Shown here: positions 13,501 through 26,400 of the stretch, piece by piece | Layout of the letters: each line of letters starts with the position of its first letter | How positions within the stretch are numbered: position 1 is the stretch's first letter | Origin: Sorex araneus | Taxonomy: Eukaryota > Chordata > Mammalia > Eulipotyphla > Soricidae | Length of the DNA stretch: 64,000 bases | Assembly (NCBI RefSeq): GCF_027595985.1 | Contig: NC_073302.1 | Coordinates: 407,132,503-407,196,502 of the forward strand | Direction of reading: 5' to 3' | Position numbers and translations under genes: made by a program | Notes under the pieces: generated by a model | What the model was told of the DNA's origin: nothing | The model's input: only the letters and a program-made list of their open reading frames with translations | Database searches by the model: none

Positions 13501-16500
13501 CCCAAACCCCAGTCCCTGCCCCATAGCAGAACTGAATTTATTTTGTATAATTTATTATGAATAAACTGCTGAAAAGGCTCCAAAAAGGTTTACTAGGTTG
13601 AGCCTTGTATACATATATATAAATGTATACATATATACGTTTCCATAAATTTTCAAGAGGTGATGCATATAATGTTATGCTTCCTTCACACCCACCCTCT
13701 GTTCCTCAAGAACAAAATGAAACACAAAACCAACAAATGAACAGAAGGAGAAAAGGATGAGCTGTCTTGAAATCATGAGTCAGAAATTCTGCTCATTGTG
13801 CTCAATGATGTATGTAGCAGATGCACAAGAATATTTGATTAGAGAACCCAAGCCCTTCACGATGACCTGTTGGACCACGGGGGGAAATATCCATCCCAAC
13901 AACACAAAGCTGACTGTTCCATTGCTGATGCCCACGTTGATCTGATTTACCCTGTGTGAAGCACACACAGGGAGACCAGCCAGCTGCTCTTTGAGACTGA
14001 CAACTCACCATTCCTGGAGGACTGAACACATCTCCTCGCACCATCTGCCTGGGCCCGCACTCACTGGCATGCCCATTGCAAAAACAGCTGCCCCGGACCA
14101 CCATCTCAGACACAGCATAGTAGTAGTTGTCAAAGGAATCATTTTGCCTCCTTCTTCCAAGCAAAGTATCCCCAAGGGTGTGGAGTTTGGTAAAGTTTAT
14201 CCTCAGGTTTGTTAATGTCACGAGGTCTAGAGAAAGAATCATGAAAAAAATTAATCTAATTCATTCAAGTCGCATTCACTCAAGGATCCTCCTTGAGGAG
14301 TTGTGTGAAAAACATAAAGCAATTCATACCTTTTATGTAGGGACTGTAAGGATTTTCTATGTGAAAGCTGGGGTCCAAAGCTTTTAAAACAACCTGCAAA
14401 ACAAATGTAGGTGAATTCATGGCTCTTTTTCTTCTCAAAAACATTGTTGTTACATATCCTCTTAAAGAAGAAATTCTGAACTTACAGGAAAGCTCAGACA
14501 TTGCTTCACACCTGGTGTCATTTGAGTAAAAGTGCCAAGAATGAAAATGAATGATTATTTAAATGTCACTCTGACTCTACAGAAAGTCTTGGTAGTTCCA
14601 TTATTGAAAATAGCTCTTGCTGTTAAAGCAGAGTGACAGGGTCACCATCCAACATGTGATTATCTACATGCATCTGACAGGGAATTCCAGAGTGGCCCTG
14701 TGCCATTAATTCTTTGTGACCTACCTAGTAAAATAACAACATCTTCTATCCCTTGGCCCTCCACCTTCTCCCTCCGCCCCTCCCGCCCATTCTATCCTAA
14801 TCTTCTGCTTGGTGCAGCCTAGCAGCCTGGAAAATTCTAGTTGCTAGCTTATAGAACATGAAAATGAAGCTCCCTCACTATTGAGGTTTTTGCAAGGGGT
14901 AGAAAACAGATATTCCTGGGACCAGAGTGATAGTGCAGTGGGTACTGATAGTACAATGATAGTACACAGCTGACCTGAGTTCGATCCCCTGTATTCTATC
15001 CAATCCACCAGGAGTGATCCCGGAGCACAGAGCCAGGAGTAAGCCCTGGGTGTGGCCAAATAAGTCCATAACTAAGAAACAGACATCCCTTCTTCTGAGT
15101 GTACCATACACAAGTACCCAGCTAGGATTTTAGCTCCTGCTTTCCACTAGCTGAGCACTTGCAAAATGACTCATTATAAGATACTTGCTATTTGTCTACA
15201 TTGGAAATAGATTTGAAATTTGTTCCACTAGAACACTTTCGTTCTTCAAAAAAAAAATTCCACAAATAAAGATCTAGTTTATTAAACACTATTTAAAAAA
15301 CCAAGTTAACCTTAAAAAAAAGTTATCCAATTTTTTTTTAATGTCTGATTTATACAGAGAATTCCAAGAAAGGACATGTTACCTCACCACCAGTTGAAGG
15401 TTCAATATCTGAGTATTTGGAGTCACAAACAAGGTCTCCCACTTTCTGGGCCTGGCCCGCTGTGATATTGGGGAAGGAAGCAGCACAGTCCTTTGCAAAA
15501 TACTTGAACACTTTCCAGCTATGTCCATAGTCTGTGGAACGTTCAACTAACATCGCAGCCGGCCGGAAAGTCTATGAAAGAAAAAAAAAGAGTTAAACTT
15601 GTAGACTCCAGAAAGGAAGATTTCATGAACCACTTCAGATTGAAGATTCGCGTTTTCTAATTTCATTTTTAACCTTTATGTGTATCTTTTCGAGTCTAAA
15701 AAATAAAATGTATTACCTAATGAACACACCAAAATCTCTTTTCAACAAATGAGCAATACACATAATAGAGCACAGGCCATGTGTGTTTAGGACCCTGAAT
15801 TTGGTCCCCAGCACTGCAGGTGCCATCCCTGATCCTGTGTCACTGGGTGGAACCCTAGAGGCCCCAAGCACTTTTGTCTGTGTAACCTATCAAAACCTAA
15901 CAATGAAATCTACACTGACTCTTCAGAGCAGAACCAACATCCTCAACAAACTTCCCAGCACTCTAACCAGTTGTCTAGAGTGCTGAGAAGTTTGTTGAGG
16001 ATGTTGGTTCTGCTCTGAAGAGTAAAACATAATAAAAATACAAAGGACCCTGGTCTTGGCCCTTAAAGTTCTGAGTCTATTTATAGATATAAGCATATAT
16101 AGAAACAATAAATTATACTGTAAAGTAGTAAAGTATAAAGGACTGGAGCACAGCAGGTAGGGTGTTTGCCTTGCACCTGGCCGACCCGGGTTCGATTCCT
16201 CTGTCCCTCTCGGAGAGCCTGGCTACTGAGAGCATCCCGCCTGCACGGCAGAGCCTGGCAAGCTACCTGTGGAGTATTTGATATGCCAAAAGGCTTCACA
16301 ATAGAGACGTTACTGGTGCCCGCTCAAGCAAATCCATGAACAATGGGACGACAGTGCTACAGTAAAGTGGTAAGTGAGAGAAGGAGTCCAGAGTTCCAGC
16401 CTCTGTCGATGATCAAGCATCAGGGACGCTGTCTTGTTTGCCAAGGCATCAAAAATCAGATGGGCCAGACACGTAATGCAACTTAGAGATGACTGCTGAA

Positions 16501-19500
16501 CTAGAGCTGTTACTGACTGAATTCCACGGGACCTCAAAATCCCGCTTATGAGATGGTCAGACTTCTTTGTCAAAACCCTGAGGCTCTTTGTGTTCCTGGA
16601 TTGAGCAGACACCATTGGGCTGCACTATCACGCGACAGGGATGAATGGAGACGTTACTGGCACCTGCTCAAGCAAATCGAAGATCAACGGGATGACAAGT
16701 GATACAAGTGATGCCAAATTATTCTCAAAGAAGCAGTGGTGTGCTTACTCCATTTAAGATTAAAAAGCCAAAAGACTAAGGGCAGAGCATATTTACCAAG
16801 TGCTTTGTTCTGCAACAAAGCAATCAAGTGAAATTCCAAGTCAGTCCAGCATTTTGTAACTTAAGGGGCAGCAAAACTCCATGACTGTACCTTAAATTTC
16901 AGAATAAGGTGGCTGAACTGAAACAATGCTTCTAGGTCCAGCCTGATGCTGACATGATCAATACCTAAAGAAAAATACAGAAAGGAGAAAATTGGTGATT
17001 TTGAGAGACCTGTTTATCATATTAGTTCTTTCTTATGTCTGATCTATAATAAAGCTGGTGATCATCCCCTAGGCTGTTCGAAAAATTTCTCACACCATTT
17101 CATGCCAAGGAGAAAGTCTGTATCAACAAGTCTGTATCAAAACAAAGCTTTACCTTGCTCATGACCCATCCACATTTTGGTCGCAATGTATATGGCCACT
17201 GTGTGGCAGTATTACATACCACTCAGGGCATTCTGGGACATTTCCCATAGGTGTAAAGACAAAACTTATTTCCTTGAACTTCAGCCTTGGCTACACATAA
17301 GCTAGCTAGTCAGAGCATGATAAAATCAACACAACCCTTTCTTCTAAGGACTGCTAACAACAACTCGAATTAGAGTTTTATTGTTACTTAGCATAAAACA
17401 TAGTTTGGAATATTCCACCTAGTCTAGTGTCTGTGGACACTTTTGTAGCTGAGAAGACAAGAGTAACCTGGCTGAGGTCATTACACTGAGACAGCTACCA
17501 TCCATTTCTAGTATGGACATGGAGGATTGGTTCCAATCTGGACACAACAAACACTTTGATCAGTATTTTTCAGCTCGTTTCTCATTATGGCTCTTTTCCA
17601 ACTTTGTTTCTTTCCTGTGTTCCCCTCCATCCCCAGCCTCCATTCTACCAGTTTGCCTCCAGCCTGGTGGGGCCCATTTACATGCTTTTCACATGTGGCA
17701 TGGACCCTTAGGATATCCTGGGGGCATACTGTCCCTAGTTGAGAAATGCGACTACAGATGTCCAATAGAAATATAATGTGAGGGGCAGGAGCAATAGCAC
17801 AGCGGGTGGGGCGTTTGCCTTGCACACGGCTGACCAGGGTTTGATCCCCGGCATCCCATATGGCCCCCCCAAGCACTGCCAGGAGTAATTCCTGAGTGCA
17901 GAGCCAGGAGTAACCCCTGAGTGTCACTGGGGGTGACCCAAAAAGCAAAATTATAATATATATATACATATATATATATATAGTGAGACAGAGGTATAAT
18001 TTAAAATCTTCTAAAAGCCAATTTTGAAAACCAAAATGAAAGAGCTGAACTTTTTAAAACTATTTAATATAGACATTCTCTGTATTAAATATATGGACAA
18101 GCATATAGACATTCTCTTTTTTTACATGTCATTACTATTTTAAATATTAGCCAAATTTTATTACATATATTTCTCCTCAAACCATGTCTTAGAAATCTAG
18201 GATGCATTTTACACTTATGGGACATCTCAGTTCAGATGAACCATATTGTAAATGCTCAGAAGTTACATGTGATGAGGAACTATATCTCTGACCCTCACAT
18301 CTCTACAGGGTAGTGGCTGGAGGCCAGTGAGGTAGTATAGGGGTTAAGGCACTCGCAAGAAGCCAAGCCTGTATTGATCCCCAGCACTGCCAGGAGTGAT
18401 GTGTAAACCCTGAGCATAGCTGGGTGTGTCCTTCTCCCACCCCTAATGTCCCCCCACCCCCCCTCAAAATAGTGAGATCAGCTTAATGTTTTGGAATTTA
18501 GAGGTGAATGACTCAGGGACAGTTTACTGCCGTGAGTACCGCCATTTTCCATGTATCAAGTGTTCCTTGTCCTTTGTAGAAAGATTTACTTTCCCCATAC
18601 TAAAGTTTTTAGCTGTGAACTTGTCCCATAATTAGCTTCGACAGAGGGGTGTGGCCCTGTAAAAAGATATGGAACAAATGTTGGCCATGCAGGTCACATG
18701 AGCTCTAAAGCAAAAGTGAAGATGGGTGATTTTGGTACATCCACTTGTGCTTATTGGGGGAGGCCAACTAAAGATTGAGAATTAGTATCCAAAAAAAGAA
18801 CTGGCATTTAGTTTTTTTTGTTTGTTTGTTTTTGGGTCACACCCGGCAATGCACAGGGTTACTCCTGGCTCTTCACTCAGGAATTACCCCTCGCGGTGCT
18901 CAGGGGACCATATGGGATGCTGGGATTAGAACCCGGGTCGGCCGCGTGCAAGGCAAACGCCCTACCCGCTGTGCTATCGCTCCAGCCCCAAGAACTGGCA
19001 TTTAGTGAAAATCAATTATGTACTGGTCCCATGAATGACTTAGGAAAACACTCCACATACTTGACCTAAACTATCTTCTTTTTATTCCCACATTCCTCTC
19101 AGATATCTCAGATCCCCTAAGGGAAATATATTGAGCTGTCTGAAGAGAATAAAGGGGTTGTAGCCAGGCATGCAACATACAGAGATGTGACAAATGGAAT
19201 CAATTTGTGAAGACTAAGGAAGATGAAAGAATTCCAAACAAGTCGAAGAGCCCATGTGAATGAACCAACCAATATTGGAAAGTCCAGGCTGTATGGAATA
19301 AGGTTGGGATGAGACATGAAAAATTGCTCCTCAGGTTCAGCTTTCAGTGGACAGTGAGGAAATACAATTAGTCAAGCTGGTGTGGCATTCAGTGTCACAG
19401 TTCATGAGAAGAGGGGGCAGGGAGAAAAGAATTTCAGTCCATAGCCAAATTCCCTTTCAACTCAATTTAATATTAAACATCTGACTTGCAGCAATGAATG

Positions 19501-20189
19501 AAATGTCCTGTGAAATATCTTTTTAAATGTGTTGAAGAAAGAAAACATGCATGGAGTTTACTTTCAGACTGTTTAGCCTTTTATATCCATGTGTTCTATA
19601 TTAGTCTTAATTTAGCAACACTTCATAAGTGTTCTTTTTTGTTTATTTGATTTGGTTGGGGCCTTGGCAGTCGAAGACCTCCGGAACCCAGCCACGCTCA
19701 AGGCCCCTCTCCACACATTCGGATGAACCTCAGAGGAACAGGCAGAGGAAGCAAGGTGTGTGCAGGACCCGGGGTGGAGATGTCCAAGCCTGTTCGGATT
19801 GGGACTGGGTCTCTTTCGCCCAGATCCCCTATTTTCCAGTAGCTAGGCGGTCACACCCAGAAACTGTCCCCCCCCCCCCCGCCCCCGGTGCTATGTAATA
19901 CCATCAACACTTCGAGGCCAGCCGCACGTGATCTTATAGCCTAGTTCTCCCTCTTGGAGAACCTGGCAAGCTACCCAGAGTTTCCTACCCACATGGGAGA
20001 GCCTGGCAAGCTCCTCATGGCGTGTTCATCTGCCAAAACCAATAACAATGATGGGTCTCATTCCCCTGGCTCTGAAAGAGCTTCCAATGCAGCACTGTTG
20101 GGAAGGATGAGTAAAGAGAGGCTGCTAAAATCTCAGGGCTAGGATGAATGGAGATGTTACTGGACTGTTGGAGAAATTCAACAATCAAC

Positions 20190-20245
<56 letters not shown>

Positions 20246-20396
20246 AATGATGATGGTTTGAGGCCACACTTGGCAGTTCTGAGGGGTTATTTCTGGTTCT
20301 GTGTTCAGAAGTGATTCCCCAGCTGAGTTTGGGGAACCATATGTGGTACTGGGGTCAAACCAGGGTTGGCCACATGCAAGGCAAGTGCCGTAATCC

Positions 20397-20448
<52 letters not shown>

Positions 20449-23400
20449 GGCCCCTAAACATCCTTTCCTAAACATTTTCTTTTTTATTTTTAGGGGGAAA
20501 AGAGTACAAAAGGATGTATATTTATTTTCTTATGGAAAAACTGAAACAATCTGAGCTATGTGCTTAAAATATACTTTGGTTTCTACAGAGAAAAACAATC
20601 TTTTGAAAAATGAAAATAAATTTTCTTCTCTACCTTCTTGGCAGATACAGCTTCATTCCAATATAATGCCTTGCAGTGATATTACTGAAGTCAGAACCAT
20701 GCCTTATTAAAACAATGAAGAAATAAACAATTAGAAAGAATTAATCATACCATTTTCAGATTGCCACCATTTATTTTCTCTATCTGGCTCGAAACTGGTG
20801 ATTACATTCTCAATGGTGTGGCTGTTAGGTTGGGTGTATGGATCATATGGAAATCTGGAATCACAGATGAAGCATTTTTGTTCCCCCTGGAGAACAGCAT
20901 CATTAAAATTAAAAATAGAGAACAGTAATTACTTATTGTTGATCTGAATTTAAAAACAAGCTGTACTTACTATGTTTGTCTTAGGATCTAGCTAAAAATA
21001 AAAAAACAGGAAATTATAAGACATTATTTCCCCATCAATAGATAGTGAATATAATAACAAATGAAATTAAAATATAATTTTAAATATCATTTAAAATATC
21101 TGTAAGTTTTATAAATTTATACATTTGTTTATCTGAAACCATATATGTTCTTTCATAGGTCAGATGATATAGAAGTTATTTTAAATTACAGAGAAATAAT
21201 TAGTATTATTGCTAGAATTACTTTCTTTAGTCATAAAAGAACATTTGGGAATATATGGGGATATCATAAAGGGCTGGAGCACATGTGGGAGATCCAAGTT
21301 CAATTCCCAGCACTGCATGCTCCTCAGAGAACTTCTAGAGCAATCCCTGAGCACTAGCTTGGGAGTAACACCTGAGAAAAATCAATAATAACCCAAAAAA
21401 AGCCCAAACTCTTTCTTAGAATCTTGACAGGCATAATTCTCCCTCATCTGACTCCCTAAATGAAACAGCCGCTCAGTTAATGGCAACTATCATCTTTCTC
21501 AGGCATGTTTTTAGTAGGAAAGATTCATGACTAAAATCTTTATACCATAATAGTAAATTTTATGTTTTTAATTAACTTCACAGCCGGGCATGACCTACCC
21601 TCTTGCCTTACAAAATAGAAGATCTTATTAAAGAGATGTAAATAATGTCCCTTAAGATAATTTTTTCAAAGGATGCAACAGGCTACATGGGCCTTTGGGC
21701 TCACATTATATTCATTTGTAGCCTTACTGAAAATTTCAAGAAAATGTTTTCCAAAGTTGTGGCCCGCTCAATTGCTCCTGGATGATATATGCAGGCCTTT
21801 AGAAGAACTTTTTTTGGCAAATCTTCCAGAAGTAGGTCTATTTACTATTAATCTTCATGATAGAAATTGCCTACAACCGCCAATGTGCCTATAGATATTC
21901 TTGAACATTGTTTGACTTCAACACTCTACCTTGATGTACTCTGGTCTAGTTATATTGTGTACTTGCCATTCCCAGAACACCAAGTATTCTCTTTCTTAGA
22001 GTCTTGACAGGCATAATTCTTCCTCACATGGCTCCCTAAAACATTCTCATCACTTACTCTCCAGTCCTTTCAGGTCCCTTTAAATGTCATAATTTCAGAG
22101 AAATTTTCTTGGCTACCTTATCTAAATTTCTATTACTTCCCACCCTGGTGATATTCTGTCACTTTCGATCTCTTGCTTAACTTTTTATATTTTCTAAGTC
22201 ATAATTTCTATTTGAGACTATTTTATACACTTGTTACATTATATAGATGATCTTCATCATTATAATTTAAGCTGAATGAGGACATGGGCCTTGTTTTATC
22301 ACTGTGGTGACTGGCATTTAGAGATGTTTGTGAAATCTAGTGAATTAATGAATGATATTGATTATTATTTTGGTTGGGCGTTCTCAAAATAAACCAGTTC
22401 TCTTTTACCGGCCATAATAAACTTTATACTTGAAGAAAATTAAGACATCCTTCAAAAATTAAGGCAAAATGAAATTGAAATCAATTCTATGCACAGGGAA
22501 ACTTGTCCCACATTTGTCCTAAAGGAGCAGCAGAAGAGCTATGATTCCATCTAAAGATGTCAACACATCAAATTATTTCTGATAATTTAATGGAAATGAC
22601 TGGCAAAATTCTTGACTTGTAGGCATGTGGGTCATTTTTATTTACATATTTTAGGATCATGGTCTTTGATGCGTCAGGTACAGAGGATACCCACATTATG
22701 AACTAAATGTGGGTATCCAGTTTGGTTCAAGAATAGGTCAGTTTGACTTGATGCTTTGGAAGAGAATGGTTCATTTTTAGCTCTTAGGTAACAAGTGGGA
22801 AAATTCATCCCCACGATCCATGTATATTCATGTAGACTAATACTTGTGATCTTACCTAGACTATTGTGCCAGCCTGAAGATTATTTTGATATTTTGTTGG
22901 AAGCACTACGATTGGTAAGATATCTGTAGGTCTCTAGAAGTCCCTGAAGTTTAATTTCCTTCTATTTTTGGAAGTGTCATTTTGAGACCACAAGGACATC
23001 CATTTATTTTATTCATTTTGTTAAGTTTTTCTTTTTTCTTTTCTTTTCCTTTTTCTTTCTTTCCTTTCTTTTTTTGAAGGGTCACACCCAGTGATACAAA
23101 GGGGTTACTCCTGGCTCTGTACCCAGGAATTACTCCTGGTGGTGCTGGGGGACCATATGGGATGCTGGAAATTGAACCCTGGTAGGCCACATGCAAGGCA
23201 AACAGCCTACCTGCTGTGCTATCATCTAGCCCCAAGGTTTTCTTTTTGAGGCAACAATTGATAGTGTTTGGAAGCCACTCTCAGTGGTACTCTGGAGATC
23301 ATGCAATGCTAGGGTTATCTCCCCTGTCTAGAAATATCAATTTTTTAATTATTGTCATACTATGTTGACTCATGACAAGTAGGCAATTGTCAGGGTTTGA

Positions 23401-26400
23401 AGAAGAAGGTAGATGATGTGGGTGTTACCAGATATAATCAGTTCAGTGATTTGAGAGTCATCCACCCTACCTGGCTTGAGTCAGGCATTTCCTTGCTCAT
23501 GTGAATATGAATAATATTCTTCCTTACAAGTATGTTCAAAACTTGGAACTGTGTTAATCACCCAAATATGGCTTCCATTTATTTATAATCATCTTCTTTT
23601 ACTATAAGCCAATTAGAACACAAAACATTTCCCAGAGACACCCATGGATTGTCTTAGATGAACAATACATGGAAAAGCCTGGACCTCCAACTTTAGGCTT
23701 CTGTCCAACTTCCTTCCCTGAACATCCTCTTATTTAAGGGTTGACGTGATTGCCTCTGACTTTCAGCAGGTATGATACTCAGAGGACCTTGGATTCTTTT
23801 GTGCTCATGAAGAACAGGAAAAGAAAAAAATCTGGAAAGCATCTGGTCTTTTTCTAAAACTGGTCTTAAACGGGGGACGGAAAATCCGGAAAACTATGTC
23901 CACATTGGGATTTTGTTGTTGTTGTTGTTTTAGGGCCACATATTGTGGTACTCAGGAATTACTCCTGACTACATTTGCCAGGCTCAGCGGTCATTCCTGG
24001 AGATGTTCAGGGGACCTTTTATGGTGTTGAAGATTGAACCCGGGTCAGTCACACACAAGGCAATTGCCCTACTTGATGTACTATCTTTCTGGCCCTCACA
24101 TTGGGGTTTGATAGTTTTCATACAACACCATATTTAAATGGCATCATGAGGCCAATGTCCAATCAATACAAAGCCCTACAGCCCCTCTTTCTTTCTAAGA
24201 CAGAACAACTCATGTTCAGCTTAATAGGACCATCACATATCAATTATGTCCATTTTATGGCGGCTATCTAAGTCAGATTATCAGACAGTACAAGAGTAAT
24301 TCCCTTTAAAGATTGAACCCCAAAATCACTTTGGAAGGCAGCTATGCTTACCACTATACCACCAACGCACACCCCAAAGTCATTTTGCTGAATTCTAAAG
24401 GTAAAAAGAAATCTTCCCTACTTTCTACGTAGCCAAGGTTTCCTAGACTTGGAGTTGTGAGCCCGTTGTCTCTGACATTCAGGAAGAAGTGTTGTTCCCC
24501 AATAGGATAAACAAACCAACCCACCTCCAGGTAGCCAAGGATGCAGTATTTCTGGACTCCACTGAGCCCACAAGTGGAAGAAGCTGTGAGCTGCTCACCA
24601 CGGCCCACTAGGAGGTCGCCAGAGGGGGGACGGCAGGCACCCATGTTGCATTCTTCTTGATCTTTGGTGTAACTGAGTAACCCTTGAACATAACAGAAAG
24701 AGTCACACATAAAGCAGCCTTATAGCAGCACAGGGTCCAAGGGAACACCTGAGTAACTTGGAACACTAATAATCATGGATTTGTAATACCAGTTCTGTTT
24801 CTAAGTAAGGCTCTAGTCACAAAGGCAGGACCTTTCTAAGCTGGAAGTGTAAAGCTGGAAGCTTATACCATCCTTTTTCATGTCTTTGCCTGGGCCAGAC
24901 TGCAGCCAATGGCAGTGACAAGGCTGGCACCATGGCCTCTGGCTGGGATCAGCTCTCTGGTTATGTAATTCATGCTCAGAACCTTTCCCTGGGGTGAGTT
25001 TAAAGCCTGATTCTTGGGGGGCAGCACGCCAGTCTGTCTCCACTTCCCTCATTCTCTTATTCCTCAGGTCACTGTCTTAATAAATTACCGGCACACAAAT
25101 CTCTGTTTTAGAATCTGCTCTTAGTAAACTTGATTTGAGACAATTTTTATTTACTGGAAATTCTCCGGGTTATTTTAGGACAAGTAACAAAGATTGATAT
25201 ATACACCTAAGGAAGAAAAACCCCAAATCTGCCTTTTGTACCTGTTCCTACCTCTAAAAATGTTAACAGGGGAATTTAAGAAATCCTTGGGAAATACTTT
25301 CTTTTTAAAAAATATAAATTCCACAGGTCCCCTTTATAGTCTTAATTTGTAGGGATTTGATGTACTATGGAACAAATCAGGCTAGAGCACAGAGGGTAGG
25401 GCGTTTGCCTTGCATGCATCTGACCCAGGTTCGATTCCTCTGCCCCTCTCGGAGAGCCTGGCAAGCTACCGAGAGTATCTTGCCTGCATAGAAGAGCCTG
25501 GCAAGCTACCCATGGGATATTCGATATGCCAAAAAAAAAAAAAAAAACAGGAACAACAAGTCTCACAATGAAGACGTTACTGGTGCCTGCTTGAGCAAAT
25601 CAATGAGCAACAGGATGACAGTGACAGTGAAAGTGATGGAACAAACCATGCATCCTTGGGACGAAGTGAGAAATGGAGTTGTATAGATCACTGCATAGGT
25701 CTGGAGAGCTTGCTGGGCCTTCAATCTGTGGGATTCAGCAGATGGGCTGCCATGAAGGGATTCAGGTAGAAGGGGGGGTAAGATAATTACTGGGGTCACT
25801 ATCTCAATTGCAACTTTAATCCTCCACTTTACTTTTCATCTGTAGCCTCTTGAGCTAATATCCTTAAATCTCAATTTGGAAAATAATTTAAAACCTTTAT
25901 TTGTTTTAAAATGTTACAGTTTGAGATAAGACAGCTGCTAGATGTCCATGGGAAAAATGAGCTGAAAAGGGTTAGCCGAACCATTTCCTGCCTGTAAGCT
26001 TTGTTCTTTTATGCTAGAGCTGTATTTTTGAAACTCATAACATATTAATAGGTTTGTTGGTTGGTGGATTGAATAAAACAACTAAAAGTCTTTTGGGGGG
26101 AAGAAGATATTAAGTTAACACACCCGCTAAGTAAAATGCAGACACTATGTGAATCTACTGAGTATTTTTTGACAGATATGTATAGAAAGGGCTGTATTTA
26201 TTATTTTGAAAGATTTACTTGAAGATCTGAAGACACAGTACAGGAGGTAAGGCACTTGCCTTGCATGTAGCTGTGGCAGCTGCAGCCATGATGGCAATCC
26301 CTGGTATCATCAGGGTTCATTTCTTTGTTTGTTTTTTTTTTTTGCTTTTTGGGTCACACCCAGCGATGCTCAGGGGTTACTCCTGGCTTTGCACTCAGGA

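Noticed and set aside
17508-17969. 153-codon minus-strand frame
   Set aside because: Its N-terminal part is SINE sequence; the rest has no recognisable family and no splice context fitting LAMB4 phases.
20015-20461. 148-codon minus frame with poly-Ile and RERERE runs
   Set aside because: The runs are (GAT)n and (CT)n microsatellites.
24813-25052. 79-codon minus frame just upstream of the first LN exon
   Set aside because: No splice sites in the phase required and no similarity to LAMB4; the real upstream exon is at 34297-34360.
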